Translations under genes and position numbers: made by a program | Source of the DNA: Halieaceae bacterium | Lineage (GTDB): Bacteria; Pseudomonadota; Gammaproteobacteria; Pseudomonadales; Halieaceae | Assembly: GCA_024640505.1 (NCBI GenBank) | Contig: JAHEEV010000004.1 | Coordinates: 19,828-83,827, forward strand | Reading direction: 5' to 3' | Length of the DNA stretch: 64,000 bases | Shown: positions 41,276 through 54,515 of the stretch, piece by piece | How positions within the stretch are numbered: position 1 is the first letter of the stretch | Layout of the letters: each line of letters starts with the position of its first letter | Notes under the pieces: generated by a model | Database searches by the model: none | What the model saw: the letters and a program-made list of their open reading frames with translations, nothing else | Told to the model about the DNA's origin: nothing

Positions 41276-42625
41276 ATGCCCGAACCACGGCTTGAACACA
41301 CGGAGCTCGATCGCGAGCTGCTCGCCCAGGCGGATGCCTGCGGCTGGTACGTCGGATTCAGCGGCGGCGTGGACTCCAGTGTGCTGCTGCATCTTCTGCA
41401 TCGCTGGCGCGCTGCCAACCCCGGGGCGCCTCCCCTGACGGCGATTCACGTCAACCATGGCATGCAGGATGCCGCGGACGACTGGCAGCAGCACTGTGAG
41501 GAGGTATGCAAAAAATTGCAATTGCCGCTGCTGTGTCACCGGGTGTCCGTCGATCAGGGTCCGGCGGGCGCCGAGGCCGCGGCGCGCGAGGCGCGTTACC
41601 GGGTTTTCGAGGACGCACTGGCGCCGGGCGCCGTGTTGTACCTGGCCCATCACCTGGATGACCAGGTGGAGACGTTTTTTCTCCGTCTGCTGCGCGGTGC
41701 CGGGGTGCAGGGGCTGGCTGCCATACCCGCCAGTCGTCCCCTGGGCGCGGGCAGGCTGGTGCGGCCCCTGTTGCAGGTGACCCGCAGCCGCCTGGAGGAA
41801 TACGCCGGGCGTCACAGTCTCCGGTATGTGCAAGACCCCTCCAACGGGGACCCGGGCCTGGACCGCGGCTTTCTGCGCCACGAAGTCCTGCCGCTGGTGT
41901 CCGGGCGCTGGCCGGGTTATCGCCGCACCGTGGCCCGGGCCAGCGAGCATATGGCGGACGCCGCCCGCACCCTGCGCGCGGTACTTCCCTCGCCGGATAC
42001 CTGCTACAGCGCGATGGGCGATCCGGGCGTTGCCGTCACTGAACTGGCAGTTGCCGATGTCGGCGCAGTGAAGCTGCGGGGCTGGCTGCAAAGCCGGGGC
42101 CTGCCGGCCCCGGACCGGGCGCCGCTGGAGGAATTTCTGCGGCAGTTGCGCGAGTCGGGCCCGGAAGCCCGCCCGCGGCTGCAGTGCAGCGCGTTTGCAT
42201 TGCAGTGTCACCGGGGTTGCGTGTACCTCCTGCCGGAGCCATCGGCGCCGACCGGCCCGGTGACGCTCGCACCGGGCGAGGTACTGGAGTTGCCCGGCGT
42301 GGGGAGGGTGACACTCGAGCCTGTTGCCTCCCGGGGGTTGGTGCTGGACGAGAGTGACACGCTGACACTGGGCTGGCGCCAGGGGGGTGAGCGCTGCCAG
42401 CCTGCCGGCAGTGTCCGCCGGCGGAGTCTGAAGCAACTCCTGCAGGAAGCGGATGTGCCCCCCTGGTGGCGGGACCGGGTGCCGCTGCTTTTTCTGGGTG
42501 ACCAGTTGCTGGCTGTGGGGGATCTCTGGCTCTGTCATTCCGATCGCTATCGACAGCGACCCGCGGGAGGTGAAACACTGTGGTGTCTCCGCTGGGAGCG
42601 CAATATCGGTCCCGCTTTCGATTGA
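41276..42625 (+). CDS. tilS: tRNA(Ile)-lysidine synthase
   Basis: A 449-residue N-type ATP pyrophosphatase. The PP-loop FSGGVDSSVLLHLL is near residue 28. The C-terminal region has the tRNA-binding TilS domains, including the end segment GVRRRSLKQLLQEADVPPWWRDRVPLLF-like stretch. It converts C34 of tRNA-Ile to lysidine so that AUA codons are read as Ile. It follows accA, a common gammaproteobacterial order. Confidence 0.94.
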   Translation: MPEPRLEHTELDRELLAQADACGWYVGFSGGVDSSVLLHLLHRWRAANPGAPPLTAIHVNHGMQDAADDWQQHCEEVCKKLQLPLLCHRVSVDQGPAGAEAAAREARYRVFEDALAPGAVLYLAHHLDDQVETFFLRLLRGAGVQGLAAIPASRPLGAGRLVRPLLQVTRSRLEEYAGRHSLRYVQDPSNGDPGLDRGFLRHEVLPLVSGRWPGYRRTVARASEHMADAARTLRAVLPSPDTCYSAMGDPGVAVTELAVADVGAVKLRGWLQSRGLPAPDRAPLEEFLRQLRESGPEARPRLQCSAFALQCHRGCVYLLPEPSAPTGPVTLAPGEVLELPGVGRVTLEPVASRGLVLDESDTLTLGWRQGGERCQPAGSVRRRSLKQLLQEADVPPWWRDRVPLLFLGDQLLAVGDLWLCHSDRYRQRPAGGETLWCLRWERNIGPAFD

Positions 42626-42735
42626 GCTGTCACATGCTTTCTGATAACCTGATTTCCCATCTTTTTGCAGGGTTCGCATCCGTGGGTATCACCTTCAATG
42701 CGGGGTCTGTGTGTCCGGCAAAACAGCGTAATTAA

Positions 42736-44382
<1,647 letters not shown>

Positions 44383-44414
44383 TTCTGTTATGTTGTCCAC
44401 GTCGTAACCCGTGA

Positions 44415-46590
<2,176 letters not shown>

Positions 46591-46626
46591 GGATGTACCC
46601 GCCGGGAATTCGACGGGGCTAGCCGT

Positions 46627-46965
46627 ATGCGCTGGTTGCTGGTCGCACTCCTGTTGATCCTGGCCGTGCTGCAGTACCGTCTGTGGATTGCCGAGGGCAG
46701 TCTCGCCGAAAAACACCGGCTGCAGCGGCAGGTTGAGGAGCAGAGCCTCGTCAACGAGCAATTGCGTGAGCGCAACGCGGCGCTGGAACGCGAGGTGCTG
46801 GAGCTTCAGACCGGCCAAAAAGGTATCGAGCAGCGTGCCCGCGAGCAGTTGGGACTGGTCCGGGAGGGCGAGGTTTACTACCAGTTCGTCGACAAGGACC
46901 CCGCGCTTGCAGGTCCTACGGGTATCGTTCCGACAACCGAGGGCGAGACGGAATCGTCCCCATGA
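46627..46965 (+). CDS. ftsB: Cell division protein FtsB
   Basis: A 112-residue bitopic membrane protein: a short cytoplasmic start, one helix at about residues 3-20, then a coiled coil at about 28-65 (EKHRLQRQVEEQSLVNEQL). The motif REQLGLVREGEVYYQF is typical of FtsB. The family links FtsL and FtsQ at the septum. The C-terminal tail after residue 88 is low-complexity and probably flexible. Its stop overlaps ispD by 4 bases. Confidence 0.92.
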   Translation: MRWLLVALLLILAVLQYRLWIAEGSLAEKHRLQRQVEEQSLVNEQLRERNAALEREVLELQTGQKGIEQRAREQLGLVREGEVYYQFVDKDPALAGPTGIVPTTEGETESSP

Positions 46966-47669
46966 GCCCGCAATGCAGCGCCATACTGCCCGCGGCGGGT
47001 GTGGGCACCCGCATGGGGGGAGACCTGCCAAAGCAATACCTGGAAGTGTCGGGAGCTACCCTGCTGGAACACAGTCTGAAGGCACTGCTGGCCTGTTCGG
47101 AGATCAGCCGCATTGTCGTGGTGCTGCACGCGGGGGACCGGCGCGCTGCCGGCCTGTCACTCCTGTCTGACCCCAGGGTGCAGTGTGTGGCAGGCGGCGC
47201 CGAGCGCTGTGACTCTGTGCTGGCAGGACTGGACGCGCTGGCCGGGCAGGCACCGGAACAGTCCTGGGTGCTGGTGCACGACGCCGCCAGACCCTGCGTA
47301 CTGGCCCCCGACATAGGGCGCCTGATCCGGGAAGTGTCTGTCCGGGAGGTCGGCGGAATTCTGGCGGAGCCGATCGTCGATACGGTGAAACAGGCGGGAG
47401 AGGATGGCCTGGTGAGCTGCACCCTGGATCGCAACCGCCTGTGGCGTGCCCAGACGCCGCAGATGTTCAGGCTCGGGGAGTTGCACCAGGCATTGCGGGC
47501 GGCTCGTGAACAGGGGCTGGCCGTCACTGACGAGGCCTCTGCGATGGAACGGGCCGGTTATCCGGTGCAACTGGTACCGGGCTCGCCCGGCAATCTGAAA
47601 GTGACGGTGCCTGCCGACCTTGCCCTGGCCGGTTGGTATCTGCAGAGAAACACGACCCGGGGGCGTTAG
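46962..47669 (+). CDS. ispD: 2-C-methyl-D-erythritol 4-phosphate cytidylyltransferase
   Basis: A 235-residue nucleotidyltransferase of the MEP isoprenoid pathway. The CTP-binding opening is ILPAAGVGTRMGGDLPKQYL near residue 6-25. A second family segment, VHDAARPCV, is near 104. It uses CTP and methylerythritol phosphate. It sits in the ftsB-ispD-ispF-truD order and abuts ispF directly. Confidence 0.95.
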   Translation: MSPQCSAILPAAGVGTRMGGDLPKQYLEVSGATLLEHSLKALLACSEISRIVVVLHAGDRRAAGLSLLSDPRVQCVAGGAERCDSVLAGLDALAGQAPEQSWVLVHDAARPCVLAPDIGRLIREVSVREVGGILAEPIVDTVKQAGEDGLVSCTLDRNRLWRAQTPQMFRLGELHQALRAAREQGLAVTDEASAMERAGYPVQLVPGSPGNLKVTVPADLALAGWYLQRNTTRGR

Positions 47670-48149
47670 ATGCGTATCGGTCATGGTTATGATGTGCACC
47701 GTTTCGGTGAAGGGCACGAGCTTGTGCTTGGTGGCGTGCGCATTCCCCACGACAAGGGGCTGGAGGCTCATTCGGACGGCGATGTCCTGGTCCATGCCAT
47801 CTGTGATGCCCTGCTCGGTGCAATTGGCCAGGGCGATATCGGGCAGCACTTCCCGGACACGGACCCGGACAATGCCGGTATCGACTCCAGGGTGCTCCTG
47901 CGGCGGGTTTTCAAACTCGTGAGCGCCGCAGGATGGCGTCTCGCCAACCTCGATGCCACCCTGGTGGCTCAGGCTCCAAAAATGGCACCGCATATCCCCG
48001 CCATGCGACAGCATCTGGCATCGGACCTGGGCGCTTCGGTCACCCAGGTCAATGTAAAGGCCACCACCACTGAAGGTCTCGGCTTCACCGGCCGGGCGGA
48101 GGGGATTGCCGCCCACGCGGTCGTATTGCTGGCTGCGGGTGAACCCTGA
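47670..48149 (+). CDS. ispF: 2-C-methyl-D-erythritol 2,4-cyclodiphosphate synthase
   Basis: A 159-residue trimeric enzyme of the MEP pathway. [11 protein letters not shown] at the start supplies zinc ligands, and the later [15 protein letters not shown] segment continues the active site. The C-terminal segment [29 protein letters not shown] text is typical. Its stop overlaps the truD start by one base. Confidence 0.96.
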   Translation: MRIGHGYDVHRFGEGHELVLGGVRIPHDKGLEAHSDGDVLVHAICDALLGAIGQGDIGQHFPDTDPDNAGIDSRVLLRRVFKLVSAAGWRLANLDATLVAQAPKMAPHIPAMRQHLASDLGASVTQVNVKATTTEGLGFTGRAEGIAAHAVVLLAAGEP

Positions 48150-49210
48150 TGGCGGAATGGCCCCGGTCGGGGGAAGAACCCTCTGCCAGTGCCCTGCTGC
48201 GAACCTGCCCCGAGGATTTCCTGGTCAGCGAAGAGCTGGGGTTTGAGCCCTCCGGAGATGGTGAACACGTGTTCCTGCTGTTACAGAAGCGCAACCTGAA
48301 TACCGTCGAGCTGGTGCGCCGGGTTGCCCGGTTGAGCGGCGCTCCGGAGCGGGACATCGGCTACTCCGGACTCAAGGACCGTAACGCAGTCACCCGCCAG
48401 TGGATCAGCGTGCGGATGGCCGGCCGGGAGGAGCCGGTCTGGAGCGACCTGGAAACCGGTGGCGATATCCGCCTGCTGCAGAACGGCCGCCACCGACGCA
48501 AGCTCCGGCGGGGGGTGCACCGCGCCAATCGCTTCAGCATAACCCTGCGTGAGCTGGCGGGCGACCGCAGCGCGCTGGAACAGCGCCTGGTCGAGGTGCA
48601 GCGGGACGGCGTGCCGAACTACTTCGGGGAACAGCGTTTCGGCCGGAGTGGATCCACCCTGGCGCAGGCGCGGCAGTGGGCGGCGGACGGAGCGCGGCGC
48701 ATTCCGCGCAACCGGCGCAGTCTCTACCTGTCCGCCCTGCGGGCCTGGCTGTTCAATACCCTGCTGGCCTCCCGGGTCAGGGCCGGCTCGTGGAATCGCA
48801 TTGTGGCAGGCGATGTCTGCATGCTGCACGGCACCCGCAGTCACTTTCACTGTGAGGTGCCGGACGAGGATATCCGGCAGCGTGCCCGCCGCGGCGACCT
48901 GCATCCCGCACTGCCGCTCTGGGGACGGGGAACCCCCTCGCGGGCGCTGGAGCTGGCTGCTGTAGAGATGGCATCGGTCGAGAGCGCCCCCCGGATCTGC
49001 GATTTTCTCGAGGGAGCGGGACTGGAACTCGCCTGGCGTCCCGCTCGCGTCCTGGCGGATGACTTTTGCTGGCAGTTTTGTGATGATGGCGGCCTGCAAC
49101 TGGACTTTGCGCTCGGGGCGGGCAGCTATGCTACCGCTCTGCTGGCAGAGTTCATCCGGTACCACGATGCGTCCGGCAATAACAAAGAACAGGGGAGTGA
49201 AGGTGACTAG
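48149..49210 (+). CDS. truD: tRNA pseudouridine(13) synthase
   Basis: A 353-residue TruD pseudouridine synthase. The catalytic Asp is in [14 protein letters not shown] near residue 76. The inserted TRUD domain contains [10 protein letters not shown] near 156. It makes pseudouridine at position 13 of tRNA-Glu. In many gammaproteobacteria surE follows it; here its last 8 bases overlap pcm instead. Confidence 0.94.
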   Translation: MAEWPRSGEEPSASALLRTCPEDFLVSEELGFEPSGDGEHVFLLLQKRNLNTVELVRRVARLSGAPERDIGYSGLKDRNAVTRQWISVRMAGREEPVWSDLETGGDIRLLQNGRHRRKLRRGVHRANRFSITLRELAGDRSALEQRLVEVQRDGVPNYFGEQRFGRSGSTLAQARQWAADGARRIPRNRRSLYLSALRAWLFNTLLASRVRAGSWNRIVAGDVCMLHGTRSHFHCEVPDEDIRQRARRGDLHPALPLWGRGTPSRALELAAVEMASVESAPRICDFLEGAGLELAWRPARVLADDFCWQFCDDGGLQLDFALGAGSYATALLAEFIRYHDASGNNKEQGSEGD

Positions 49211-49865
49211 CGTCGACCTCAACGGGATCGGTATGACGTCCCAGCGGACCAGGGAACGCCTGATACAGCGGCTGGTCGATCAGGGTATCAGCGACATGGT
49301 GGTGTTGGATGTCATCCGTACCACGCCCCGACATCTCTTTCTCGATGAAGCCATGGCACACCGCGCCTATGAGGACGTGGCGCTCCCGATAGGATTCCAG
49401 CAGACCCTGTCCCAGCCCTACATCGTTGCGCGCATGACCGAACTTCTTTTGGGGGCGGGCCCCCGCCGGCGGGTACTCGAAATCGGCACTGGCTCCGGGT
49501 ACCAGACCGCCATCCTGGCGCAACTGGTGGAAGAGGTTTACAGCGTTGAACGTATCAAGCCGCTGCAGCAGAAAGCCCGCCAGCGCATGCGCCGGCTGCG
49601 CCTGCGCAACGTGCACATGAATCATGCGGATGGTGGCATGGGATGGCCTGAACGGGGACCCTTCGACGGTATCCTGGCGGCGGCCGCACCAGAGCACATT
49701 CCGGAGGACCTGTTGCAGCAGCTGGCTCCGGGGGGGCGCCTGGTTATCCCGGTCGGTGGCGCCAGCCAGCACCTGCAGGTCGTCGACCGTACCCACGAGG
49801 GGTATGAAACCCGGATCATCGAAGAAGTGAATTTCGTGCCGCTGCGATCGGGAACGGTCAGGTAA
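49203..49865 (+). CDS. pcm: Protein-L-isoaspartate O-methyltransferase
   Basis: About 220 residues. Motif I for S-adenosylmethionine binding is [12 protein letters not shown] near residue 95. [23 protein letters not shown] is the family signature. It repairs isoaspartyl damage in ageing proteins. The GTG at 49203 has GGGGAG upstream, but the ATG at 49233 starts the part matched by E. coli Pcm, so the start is uncertain. No surE lies between truD and this gene. Confidence 0.93.
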   Translation: MTSVDLNGIGMTSQRTRERLIQRLVDQGISDMVVLDVIRTTPRHLFLDEAMAHRAYEDVALPIGFQQTLSQPYIVARMTELLLGAGPRRRVLEIGTGSGYQTAILAQLVEEVYSVERIKPLQQKARQRMRRLRLRNVHMNHADGGMGWPERGPFDGILAAAAPEHIPEDLLQQLAPGGRLVIPVGGASQHLQVVDRTHEGYETRIIEEVNFVPLRSGTVR

Positions 49866-50785
49866 TGATTCCTTCCGCCCCGGGGGTGTTCCTGCGCGGC
49901 ATGCTGATGGGGGCCGCCGATATTGTGCCGGGCGTCTCCGGCGGCACCGTGGCGTTTATCACCGGGATCTACGACACCCTCGTTGACAGTATCCGGGCGG
50001 TGGACCTGGAATTTGTGCGCAAGGTCCTGCGCCTGGATATAGCCGGCGCCTGGCGGCATATCAATGGCAATTTCCTGCTCGCGCTGGTGCTCGGCATTTT
50101 CACCAGTGTACTCACCCTTGCCAGGATGTTGTCATGGCTGCTCGATCATCACCCGGTTCCCCTGTGGGCCTTCTTTTTCGGTCTGATTCTGGCCTCTGCC
50201 ATGGTGCTGCTACGCCAGGTGGAGCGTTGGTCGCCAACGCGCGTTCTCTGCGTGCTCATAGGCGTGGCGGTCGCCGGCCTCATCGCCGTCTCGCCCGTGG
50301 TCAATCTCGACGCTGGTCTCGCTGGTGTATTCCTGGCGGGTTTCCTGGCGATCTGCGCCATGATCCTCCCGGGCATCTCAGGCAGTTTCATTCTGGTCCT
50401 GCTCGGCATGTACGGGACCGTGCTCGGTGCCGTGAAGGGCCTGGATCTGGGCTTCCTCGCCGTTCTGGCGCTGGGAGCGGTCTGCGGGCTGTTGTGTTTT
50501 TCCCGGATCCTGCACTACCTGCTGCACCACTTTCACCAGGGCACGATGGCGGTACTGACAGGGTTCCTGTTCGGCTCGCTGGCGATCGTATGGCCCTGGA
50601 AGAAGGTGCTCGCCTGGATCGAGGGCAGCCACGGCGAGCTCAGGCCCGCCCAGCAGCTGCCCGTGTCGCCCACCGAGTTTCTGGCTGTTACGGGGCAGGA
50701 CCCCCAGGTGTGGCTCTGTGTGGCTCTGATGGCCGGGGGCTTCGCGCTGGTCTGGATCATCGATATCCGATGGGGGAGAACGTAA
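49865..50785 (+). CDS. popT: Polyprenyl-phosphate transporter PopT family (DUF368)
   Basis: A 306-residue protein with about eight membrane segments. DUF368 signatures are GAADIVPGVSGGTVAFITGIYD near residues 16-37 and MILPGISGSFILVLLGMY near 165. The family has been shown to recycle undecaprenyl phosphate across the inner membrane, which links it to peptidoglycan and other surface polymers. It lies between pcm and nlpD and starts one base inside the pcm stop. Placement of a carrier-lipid gene in this cell-envelope cluster looks meaningful but is inferred. Confidence 0.87.
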   Translation: MIPSAPGVFLRGMLMGAADIVPGVSGGTVAFITGIYDTLVDSIRAVDLEFVRKVLRLDIAGAWRHINGNFLLALVLGIFTSVLTLARMLSWLLDHHPVPLWAFFFGLILASAMVLLRQVERWSPTRVLCVLIGVAVAGLIAVSPVVNLDAGLAGVFLAGFLAICAMILPGISGSFILVLLGMYGTVLGAVKGLDLGFLAVLALGAVCGLLCFSRILHYLLHHFHQGTMAVLTGFLFGSLAIVWPWKKVLAWIEGSHGELRPAQQLPVSPTEFLAVTGQDPQVWLCVALMAGGFALVWIIDIRWGRT

Positions 50786-50828
50786 TCCGGGCCGCCAGGC
50801 GTTCTCCCGGTCCGCGCGAGGGGTAAAG

Positions 50829-51641
50829 GTGCTCACCAGGGTTGTTTGCCTCCTGTTGGTCTGCGGTCTCCTGGGGTGCGGGAGCAAGCCCCGTGCGCCC
50901 GTAGAGGATCGCAATGCCCGCAGTGCACCTTCCTCGCGAGTGTATACAGTGCAGCGCGGCGACACGCTCTACTCCATCGCTTTCCGCTACGGAATGGACT
51001 ACCGCGGGGTGGCGGCGGCAAACAGTATCCCCGCGCCCTATACCATTTACACCGGCCAGAAGCTCTATTTGAAAGAGGCCCCCGTGGTGCCTGCACCGCC
51101 CCCCGTCGCAGCACGCAAACCGGTACCGGCCCCCGCGTCACCGCCCGCCAGGAAACCGGTAACCAAGCAACCCACCCCCGTTGATTCGTCACCCGCAACC
51201 CCGCCGCCGGTCACACGGCCGCCCACGTCCCCGGTCGCAACGCCTGCCACGGTGAAACCGCCCCTATCACCGGCCGTCGCCGGCTGGCGCTGGCCCACCT
51301 CCGGCCGGGTCGTGCGCGGCTACTCCTCCAGCGTGCACAAGGGGATCGATATCGGTGGTCAGCGCGGGGATCCGATTTACGCCGTGGCCGACGGTACGGT
51401 GGTTTACGCGGGCACCGGAATTGTCGGTATGGGCGAATTGGTCATCGTCAAGCACAGCGATATCTACCTCAGCGCCTATGCCCATAACGACCGTCTGTTG
51501 GTCGGGGAGGGTGAGCGAGTGCGCGCGGGCCAGAAGATCGCCGCCAAGGGCAGTTCCGGCACTGACAGCGTGAAGCTGCACTTCGAGATCCGCAAGGAGG
51601 GTAAGCCGATCAATCCCCAGAAGCTCTTGCCGCGTCGCTGA
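50829..51641 (+). CDS. nlpD: NlpD-type lipoprotein with LysM and degenerate M23 domains
   Basis: A 270-residue lipoprotein (Cys17, LLGC) starting at GTG 50829. A LysM domain spans residues about 38-81, and a Pro-rich spacer follows to about 150. The last 115 residues are a LytM (M23) domain. It keeps HKGID, matching the first His-x3-Asp, but the later His-x-His is KLHFE, so one metal His is gone. E. coli NlpD likewise activates the amidase AmiC rather than cutting peptidoglycan. It precedes rpoS, whose promoter often lies inside nlpD. Confidence 0.92.
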   Translation: MLTRVVCLLLVCGLLGCGSKPRAPVEDRNARSAPSSRVYTVQRGDTLYSIAFRYGMDYRGVAAANSIPAPYTIYTGQKLYLKEAPVVPAPPPVAARKPVPAPASPPARKPVTKQPTPVDSSPATPPPVTRPPTSPVATPATVKPPLSPAVAGWRWPTSGRVVRGYSSSVHKGIDIGGQRGDPIYAVADGTVVYAGTGIVGMGELVIVKHSDIYLSAYAHNDRLLVGEGERVRAGQKIAAKGSSGTDSVKLHFEIRKEGKPINPQKLLPRR

Positions 51642-51652
51642 GGGCGGCGGAT

Positions 51653-51682
51653 CCTGGCTATGCAACTCCTTGCATACCCAGG
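51653..51682. repeat. Stem-loop between nlpD and rpoS
   Basis: Arms CCTGGcTATGCAA and TTGCATAcCCAGG pair over 12 of 13 positions around a CTCC loop. No T-run follows, so it is not a standard terminator. It lies in the likely rpoS leader or just upstream and could affect read-through or mRNA stability. Confidence 0.6.
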
Positions 51683-51802
51683 CAATAGCTAGTCATCACC
51701 AGCATTTAATGCGCTTGTAATTTGCGATTCGGTTGGGTTAATCTGGCCGGCCCCGCGGGAAATACTCAAAGTATCTCGACTACAACAAAAATGAGGTATG
51801 CC

Positions 51803-52876
51803 ATGGAAGCGGAAGGATCGACGAACGCGAAACGGATTTCTACTTCGGCCGCAGCTTCCGGCAAAGGTACGGGTTCCCGCAAAACTGCCCGGCGCACCCC
51901 CGGCGCGAAATCGACGCCACGGCCCCCGAAAGAGACGCCCGGAAAGGTCGACCAGCAAGGCCCCTCCACTGCAGAGGCAGATGGTGCCGACCTTGAATTC
52001 GAGGAGGCCAGGGCCCATACCGCAACCGCGCGCAAAATTGAAAAATCCCTGGACGCGACCCAGCTCTATCTCAACGAGATAGGCTATTCACCCCTGTTGA
52101 CCGCGGACGAGGAGAAACACTACGCGCGCCTCGCCCGCAGTGGTAACGATGATGGCCGGCGCCGAATGATCGAGAGCAACCTGCGTCTGGTGGTGAAAAT
52201 CTCTCGCCGTTACATCAATCGCGGACTGACGCTCCTCGACCTGATCGAGGAGGGTAATCTCGGCCTTATCAGAGCGGTGGAAAAATTCGATCCCGAACGC
52301 GGCTTCCGTTTTTCCACCTATGCGACCTGGTGGATCCGTCAGACCATCGAGCGGGCCATCATGAACCAGACCCGCACCATCCGCCTCCCCATTCATGTGG
52401 TCAAGGAACTCAATGTCTACCTCAGGGCTGCCCGCGAACTGACACAAAAGCTGGATCACGAGCCCTCTGCCGAGGAAATCGCCGACATGCTGGACAGGCC
52501 GGCAGCGGACGTGAAGCGCTTGCTGGGTCTCAACGAGCGCGTTACTTCCGTGGACACACCGGTTGGCCCGGACTCAGACCGCGCGGTGGTCGACACGATC
52601 GCCGACGCCGCAGTGTGCGATCCCTCGCAGCTGCTGCAGGAGAGCGACATCAAGGACAGCATCGCTTCCTGGCTGGATGAACTTTCCGAGAAGCAGCGGG
52701 AGGTCGTATCCCGTCGCTTCGGCCTGCGCGGCTACGAGAGCAGCACGCTGGAAGAGGTGGGCCGGGAAATCGGCCTGACCCGGGAGCGGGTGCGACAGAT
52801 TCAGGTGGAGGCCCTGCGCCGACTGCGCAGTATCATGGAAACACAGGGGCTGAGCGGCGACTCTCTCTTCAGCTGA
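51803..52876 (+). CDS. rpoS: RNA polymerase sigma factor RpoS
   Basis: A sigma-70-family factor of about 357 residues. Region 1.2 ([21 protein letters not shown]), region 2 ([27 protein letters not shown] and [17 protein letters not shown]) and region 4 ([24 protein letters not shown]) are intact. It controls general stress and stationary-phase genes. The start at 51803 has GAGGT upstream; 51722 and 51791 are alternatives. An N-terminal segment of about 75 residues is unusually rich in Lys, Arg, Thr, Pro and Ser, and is low-complexity. The nlpD-rpoS order is conserved. Confidence 0.94.
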   Translation: MEAEGSTNAKRISTSAAASGKGTGSRKTARRTPGAKSTPRPPKETPGKVDQQGPSTAEADGADLEFEEARAHTATARKIEKSLDATQLYLNEIGYSPLLTADEEKHYARLARSGNDDGRRRMIESNLRLVVKISRRYINRGLTLLDLIEEGNLGLIRAVEKFDPERGFRFSTYATWWIRQTIERAIMNQTRTIRLPIHVVKELNVYLRAARELTQKLDHEPSAEEIADMLDRPAADVKRLLGLNERVTSVDTPVGPDSDRAVVDTIADAAVCDPSQLLQESDIKDSIASWLDELSEKQREVVSRRFGLRGYESSTLEEVGREIGLTRERVRQIQVEALRRLRSIMETQGLSGDSLFS

Positions 52877-53022
52877 TCTTCGGGCAACTCCTATGACCTG
52901 CGTCGCCACGATAGCCTGCGACTGATCCTGCATACAACATAATATGACCTTATCAGACACTGCTGCCGGGTGGGCCCGGTAGTATCTTGGGGACTGACTT
53001 CAAAACCCCTGGAGATACAGGC

Positions 53023-53475
53023 ATGAGTGAAGACATCCGCAAATCGCTGGCGCTGCCTCCCTGTGACCAGGTGGGTTTCGTGGTGCGCGATCTGGATGCA
53101 GCCCTGGCGCTTTACGAGCCTCTGTTCGGTCCTTTTTCTTTCATGGATCCGGGCCCCATGAGCTACCGCTACCGGGGTCGGCAGGAGGAGTGCGATATCC
53201 GCCTGGCCTACGGCAGGAGTGGGGAGCTGGAGGTGGAACTCATTCAGTGGCTGAGGGGCGGCTGTCCGCACAAGGAATTTCTCGACGCCGGAAAAGAGGG
53301 CATGCACCACCTGCGCTTTCCGGTCGATCGACTCGAGGACAAAGTGGCGGAGGCCGAAGCGATAGGGTACGAGTCGATCTGGGACACCCGCTACGGTGAG
53401 GGACTGGCGGTCGCCTACCTGGAGCGCGCGGGCGACCCTTTGATCATCGAGTTTTTCGAAAATCACCACGGCTGA
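53023..53475 (+). CDS. VOC/glyoxalase-family protein
   Basis: A 150-residue VOC-fold protein resembling the methylmalonyl-CoA epimerase and glyoxalase group. Two beta-alpha-beta units are visible: QVGFVVRDLDAALALYEPLFG and MHHLRFPVDRLEDKVAEAEA. The ligand set at QVGF and HHLRF suggests a metal site with His and Glu. The ATG at 53023 has GGAGA upstream. It is followed two bases later by a zinc-less MDR gene. Confidence 0.82.
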   Translation: MSEDIRKSLALPPCDQVGFVVRDLDAALALYEPLFGPFSFMDPGPMSYRYRGRQEECDIRLAYGRSGELEVELIQWLRGGCPHKEFLDAGKEGMHHLRFPVDRLEDKVAEAEAIGYESIWDTRYGEGLAVAYLERAGDPLIIEFFENHHG

Positions 53476-53477
53476 TC

Positions 53478-54515
53478 ATGGCATTCAAGCGCGTTTTACT
53501 GCAGGCACACGGCGGTCCCGAGCAGCTGGTCGTGGACGAGGTGGCGGCGCTGCCGCAGCCCAAAACCGGGGAAGTGCGGGTGAGAGTACTGACCGCCGGC
53601 ACCGGTTTTACCGATACCATCATCCGTCTCGGACAGTATCCGGGGGTCAGGGAGAAGCCTCCCTTTGTCCCGGGCTATGACTGGTTCGGGGTCGTGGACG
53701 CGCTGGGTGAAGGTGTAACCACACTGCGGGTAGGTCAGTATGTGGCCGATATGCCGGTGATCGGGGGATACACCCAGTACCTCTGTGCACCTGCAGATCG
53801 CGTCGTTCCCGCCCCGGATGGCCTGGACCCGGCCGAAGCCGTGGCTATGATCCTCTCCTACACCACGGCCTACCAGATGCTGACCCGCCTGAAGAAACTG
53901 GAACCGGGCATGACCGGACTGGTCCATGCGGCCGGTGGAGCCGTGGGTACAGCGTTGCTGGAGCTGGGGCGGCACATGGGATTGACCCTTTTGGGTACTG
54001 CCTCGTCCGGCAAGCACGAGCTGGTGCGTCACTTCGGGGCCACGCCGATTGACTATCGCAGCGAGGACTTCGAACAGGTGGTACTGAAGGCGACCGGGGG
54101 TGAGGGGGTGGACATCGTGTTTGACACCATCGGCGGCGCGAACTGGGCCCGCTCCTATCGCTGCCTCAAGCGCGGTGGACTGCTGGTGGGCTTCGGTGCG
54201 CTGCAGGCCAAGGATGGGGAGGAGTCGATACCCTCCCTGCTGTGGGGGTTTGCCCGTCTCCTGGGCTTATGGAAGCTGATACCGGACGGGCGTGGCAGCA
54301 CGTTTTACAATATCCAGACCCGGCGGGAAAAACACCCGGACCAGTTCCGGGAAGACCTGCAATCCCTGTTCGCCCTGCTGGCCGCGGGTGAGCTGCATCC
54401 CGCCATCGCCGCCATCGAGCCGCTCGAGGCAGCTGCAGAGGTGCACCGGCGCATAGACAAAGCGGAGATTGCCGGCAAGGTGGTGTTGCGCTGCAGCGAG
54501 GAGGTTATGGCTTAA
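53478..54515 (+). CDS. Zinc-less medium-chain dehydrogenase/reductase
   Basis: A 345-residue quinone-oxidoreductase-like MDR. The loop is AAGGAVGTALLELG near residue 152, and the NAD(P) region continues DIVFDTIGGANWARSYRCLKRGG. It lacks zinc-site Cys. It resembles synaptic vesicle VAT-1-like enzymes more than qorA. It is the middle gene of a likely three-gene transcript with the VOC and DUF1080 genes. The substrate is unknown. Confidence 0.85.
   Translation: MAFKRVLLQAHGGPEQLVVDEVAALPQPKTGEVRVRVLTAGTGFTDTIIRLGQYPGVREKPPFVPGYDWFGVVDALGEGVTTLRVGQYVADMPVIGGYTQYLCAPADRVVPAPDGLDPAEAVAMILSYTTAYQMLTRLKKLEPGMTGLVHAAGGAVGTALLELGRHMGLTLLGTASSGKHELVRHFGATPIDYRSEDFEQVVLKATGGEGVDIVFDTIGGANWARSYRCLKRGGLLVGFGALQAKDGEESIPSLLWGFARLLGLWKLIPDGRGSTFYNIQTRREKHPDQFREDLQSLFALLAAGELHPAIAAIEPLEAAAEVHRRIDKAEIAGKVVLRCSEEVMA

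Noticed and set aside
49195..49210. A hidden surE gene
   Set aside because: truD and pcm overlap here, so there is no room. No SurE-like frame was seen in the window.
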